A DNA stretch of 7,180 nt from Bacteroidia bacterium. Its GTDB lineage: Bacteria; Bacteroidota; Bacteroidia; Flavobacteriales; Flavobacteriaceae. The position numbers were made by a program, and so were the translations under genes. Positions 6,038 through 7,180 of the stretch are shown here, piece after piece; the stretch's first letter is position 1; the number at the start of each line of letters is the position of its first letter. Below the pieces are notes generated by a model, which was given only the letters and a program-made list of their open reading frames with translations, was not told where the DNA came from and searched no databases. Where the stretch lies: positions 1-7,180 of the forward strand of contig JAUIJW010000122.1 of assembly GCA_030431085.1 (NCBI GenBank), read 5' to 3'.

Positions 6038-7180
6038 CTAAAATGCTTTTTCTGTTAATCTTAATATATCTCCAAATACACCTCTTGCTGTTACTTCTGC
6101 TCCCGCGCCAGCACCTTGAATAACCAAAGGTTGTTCTCCATAGGATTCTGTATAAATTTCGAATATAGAATCAGATCCTTTGACTTGCCCTAAAGAACTG
6201 TCTATAGGTACCGAAACTAATTTCACCGCTAAATTCCCTTTAGATTGAGTTAAATCTCCAGATAACTCACCAATATAACGCAATACATGATCAGGCTCTT
6301 GGTTTGACTTAATTTCGTGATATTCTTGATCCATCTCGTTCAATCTCGTCAAAAAATGTTCAACATCGCCTTCTCTCAGGTGTTTTGGAATTAAGTTTTT
6401 TATATCTACATCTTCAAATTCATTCTCTAAATCTAATTCTCTAGCCAAAATTAAAAGTTTACGCGCCACATCATTACCGCTTAAATCTTCTCTAGGGTCT
6501 GGCTCTGTATAACCTTTATCTACCGCATCTAAAAGCACCTCGCTAATATTTTTATCTTGTAATGAGTAATTATTAAATAGATAGCTTAATGATCCAGAAA
6601 ACACGCCTTTAATTTTCGTGATATTTTCACCTGAATGGTGTAATAATTTTATGGTGTCAAGTAAAGGTAATCCTGCCCCTACATTGGTTTCATATAAATA
6701 TTTTCTTTCGTTGCTTTGTAGTACCTTTCTTAAATCTTTATAAAAGTTAAAATCAACCGTGTTGGCAATTTTGTTTGAAGACACTAAATCAAAACCATTT
6801 TCAACGAGTGGAATATAGTTTTTAATAAAACTTAAAGCCGCAGTATTATCAACTGCAATTAAATTTTCTAAATGATTCTCTTTAGCATAACCAATAATAT
6901 CATTGATGGTATAATTTTCAAATGCTTTGGTTTGTAAATCTTCTCGCCATGACTGGGAGATTCCTTTAGATTCTAATAAAACCTTTGTAGAATTAGCTAC
7001 AGCAAAAATGTTTAAATTGATATTTCGCCTTTTCAAAACATCAGCTTTCGAATTTAAAATCTGGTTTATTAAGGTACCCCCCACTAAACCAACACCAACT
7101 ATAGCAATATTAATATTGGTTGACACCCCAAATATCTGACCATGGATTACATTTACTGCTTTATTCAGATCTTTCTCTTC
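6038..7180 (-). CDS. thrA: Homoserine dehydrogenase, probably the C-terminal half of an aspartokinase-homoserine dehydrogenase (5' end outside window)
   Basis: This enzyme reduces aspartate semialdehyde to homoserine, the branch point for threonine and methionine. Counting from the GTG at 7126, the Rossmann motif GVGLVGG (11-17), SSNK (116-119), ETNVGAGLPLLDT (146-158) and GYTEPDPREDLSGNDVARK (205-223) are all present. E208, D219 and K223 match the catalytic set known from yeast homoserine dehydrogenase. The GTG is probably not the true start. The frame stays open to the window edge and encodes 18 further residues (EEKDLNKAVNVIHGQIFG) that look like the last helix of an aspartokinase ACT domain. 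There is no C-terminal ACT domain, and the protein ends at EVTARGVFGDIL as ThrA/MetL proteins do. This supports a bifunctional enzyme, though the kinase part is not visible. It leads the tight operon and directly feeds the sulfhydrylase; the stop is TAG. Confidence 0.88.
   Translation of the reverse strand, partial: EEKDLNKAVNVIHGQIFGVSTNINIAIVGVGLVGGTLINQILNSKADVLKRRNINLNIFAVANSTKVLLESKGISQSWREDLQTKAFENYTINDIIGYAKENHLENLIAVDNTAALSFIKNYIPLVENGFDLVSSNKIANTVDFNFYKDLRKVLQSNERKYLYETNVGAGLPLLDTIKLLHHSGENITKIKGVFSGSLSYLFNNYSLQDKNISEVLLDAVDKGYTEPDPREDLSGNDVARKLLILARELDLENEFEDVDIKNLIPKHLREGDVEHFLTRLNEMDQEYHEIKSNQEPDHVLRYIGELSGDLTQSKGNLAVKLVSVPIDSSLGQVKGSDSIFEIYTESYGEQPLVIQGAGAGAEVTARGVFGDILRLTEKAF

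Noticed and set aside
6927..7139. Plus-strand open frame of 70 codons opposite the homoserine dehydrogenase Rossmann region.
   Set aside because: It is antisense to strongly conserved codons of homoserine dehydrogenase, has no family resemblance and no upstream signal; it is a chance frame.
1..7180. Search for CRISPR repeats, tRNA or rRNA segments, insertion-sequence ends, and direct repeats.
   Set aside because: The window is filled by conserved coding sequence with gaps of at most 10 bases, and no such structure was visible by eye.

Overview
The window comes from an AT-rich genome of the phylum Bacteroidota, most likely a member of the Flavobacteriia. This rests on A-rich sequence rather than clear Shine-Dalgarno sites before the genes, very tight gene packing, and the flavobacterial flavour of the proteins. 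No taxonomic search was possible. There is no stretch over 300 bases without a gene; the window is almost entirely coding, and no RNA gene, mobile element, CRISPR array or clear promoter was seen.

Left half, plus strand (1-4032): the end of a nitrate-assimilation operon. The first gene enters from outside the window. It encodes the C-terminal part of a NasA/NasC-type molybdopterin nitrate reductase, fused in one chain to a NirB/NasB-like FAD-NAD(P)H reductase module and a terminal BFD-type [2Fe-2S] domain. Ten bases later comes a 471-residue protein with two repeats resembling the ferredoxin-like half-domains of nitrite/sulfite reductase. It lacks the siroheme/[4Fe-4S] cysteine quartet and carries a rubredoxin domain at its C-terminus. 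I infer that it is an accessory electron-transfer or assembly protein of nitrate reduction and not a nitrite reductase.

Right half, minus strand (4029-7180), read from right to left: a compact operon for methionine and siroheme synthesis. It begins with a homoserine dehydrogenase whose reading frame continues past the right edge and is probably the C-terminal half of a ThrA/MetL-type aspartokinase-homoserine dehydrogenase. It continues with a MetZ-type sulfhydrylase that makes homocysteine, a small DUF2061 membrane protein, and a precorrin-2 dehydrogenase/sirohydrochlorin ferrochelatase (Met8/CysG N-terminal type). Gaps between these genes are 2-3 bases.

The two operons converge, and their stop codons overlap by four bases at 4029-4032. 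The common thread is reductive assimilation. Siroheme is the cofactor of assimilatory nitrite and sulfite reductases, so the last minus-strand gene serves both the nitrate pathway to its left and the sulfide-consuming MetZ step upstream of it. Nitrite reductase, sulfite reductase and uroporphyrinogen-III methyltransferase are not in the window. I do not see a wholly new system. The points most worth a second look are the siroheme-less reductase-like/rubredoxin fusion and the single-chain nitrate reductase.
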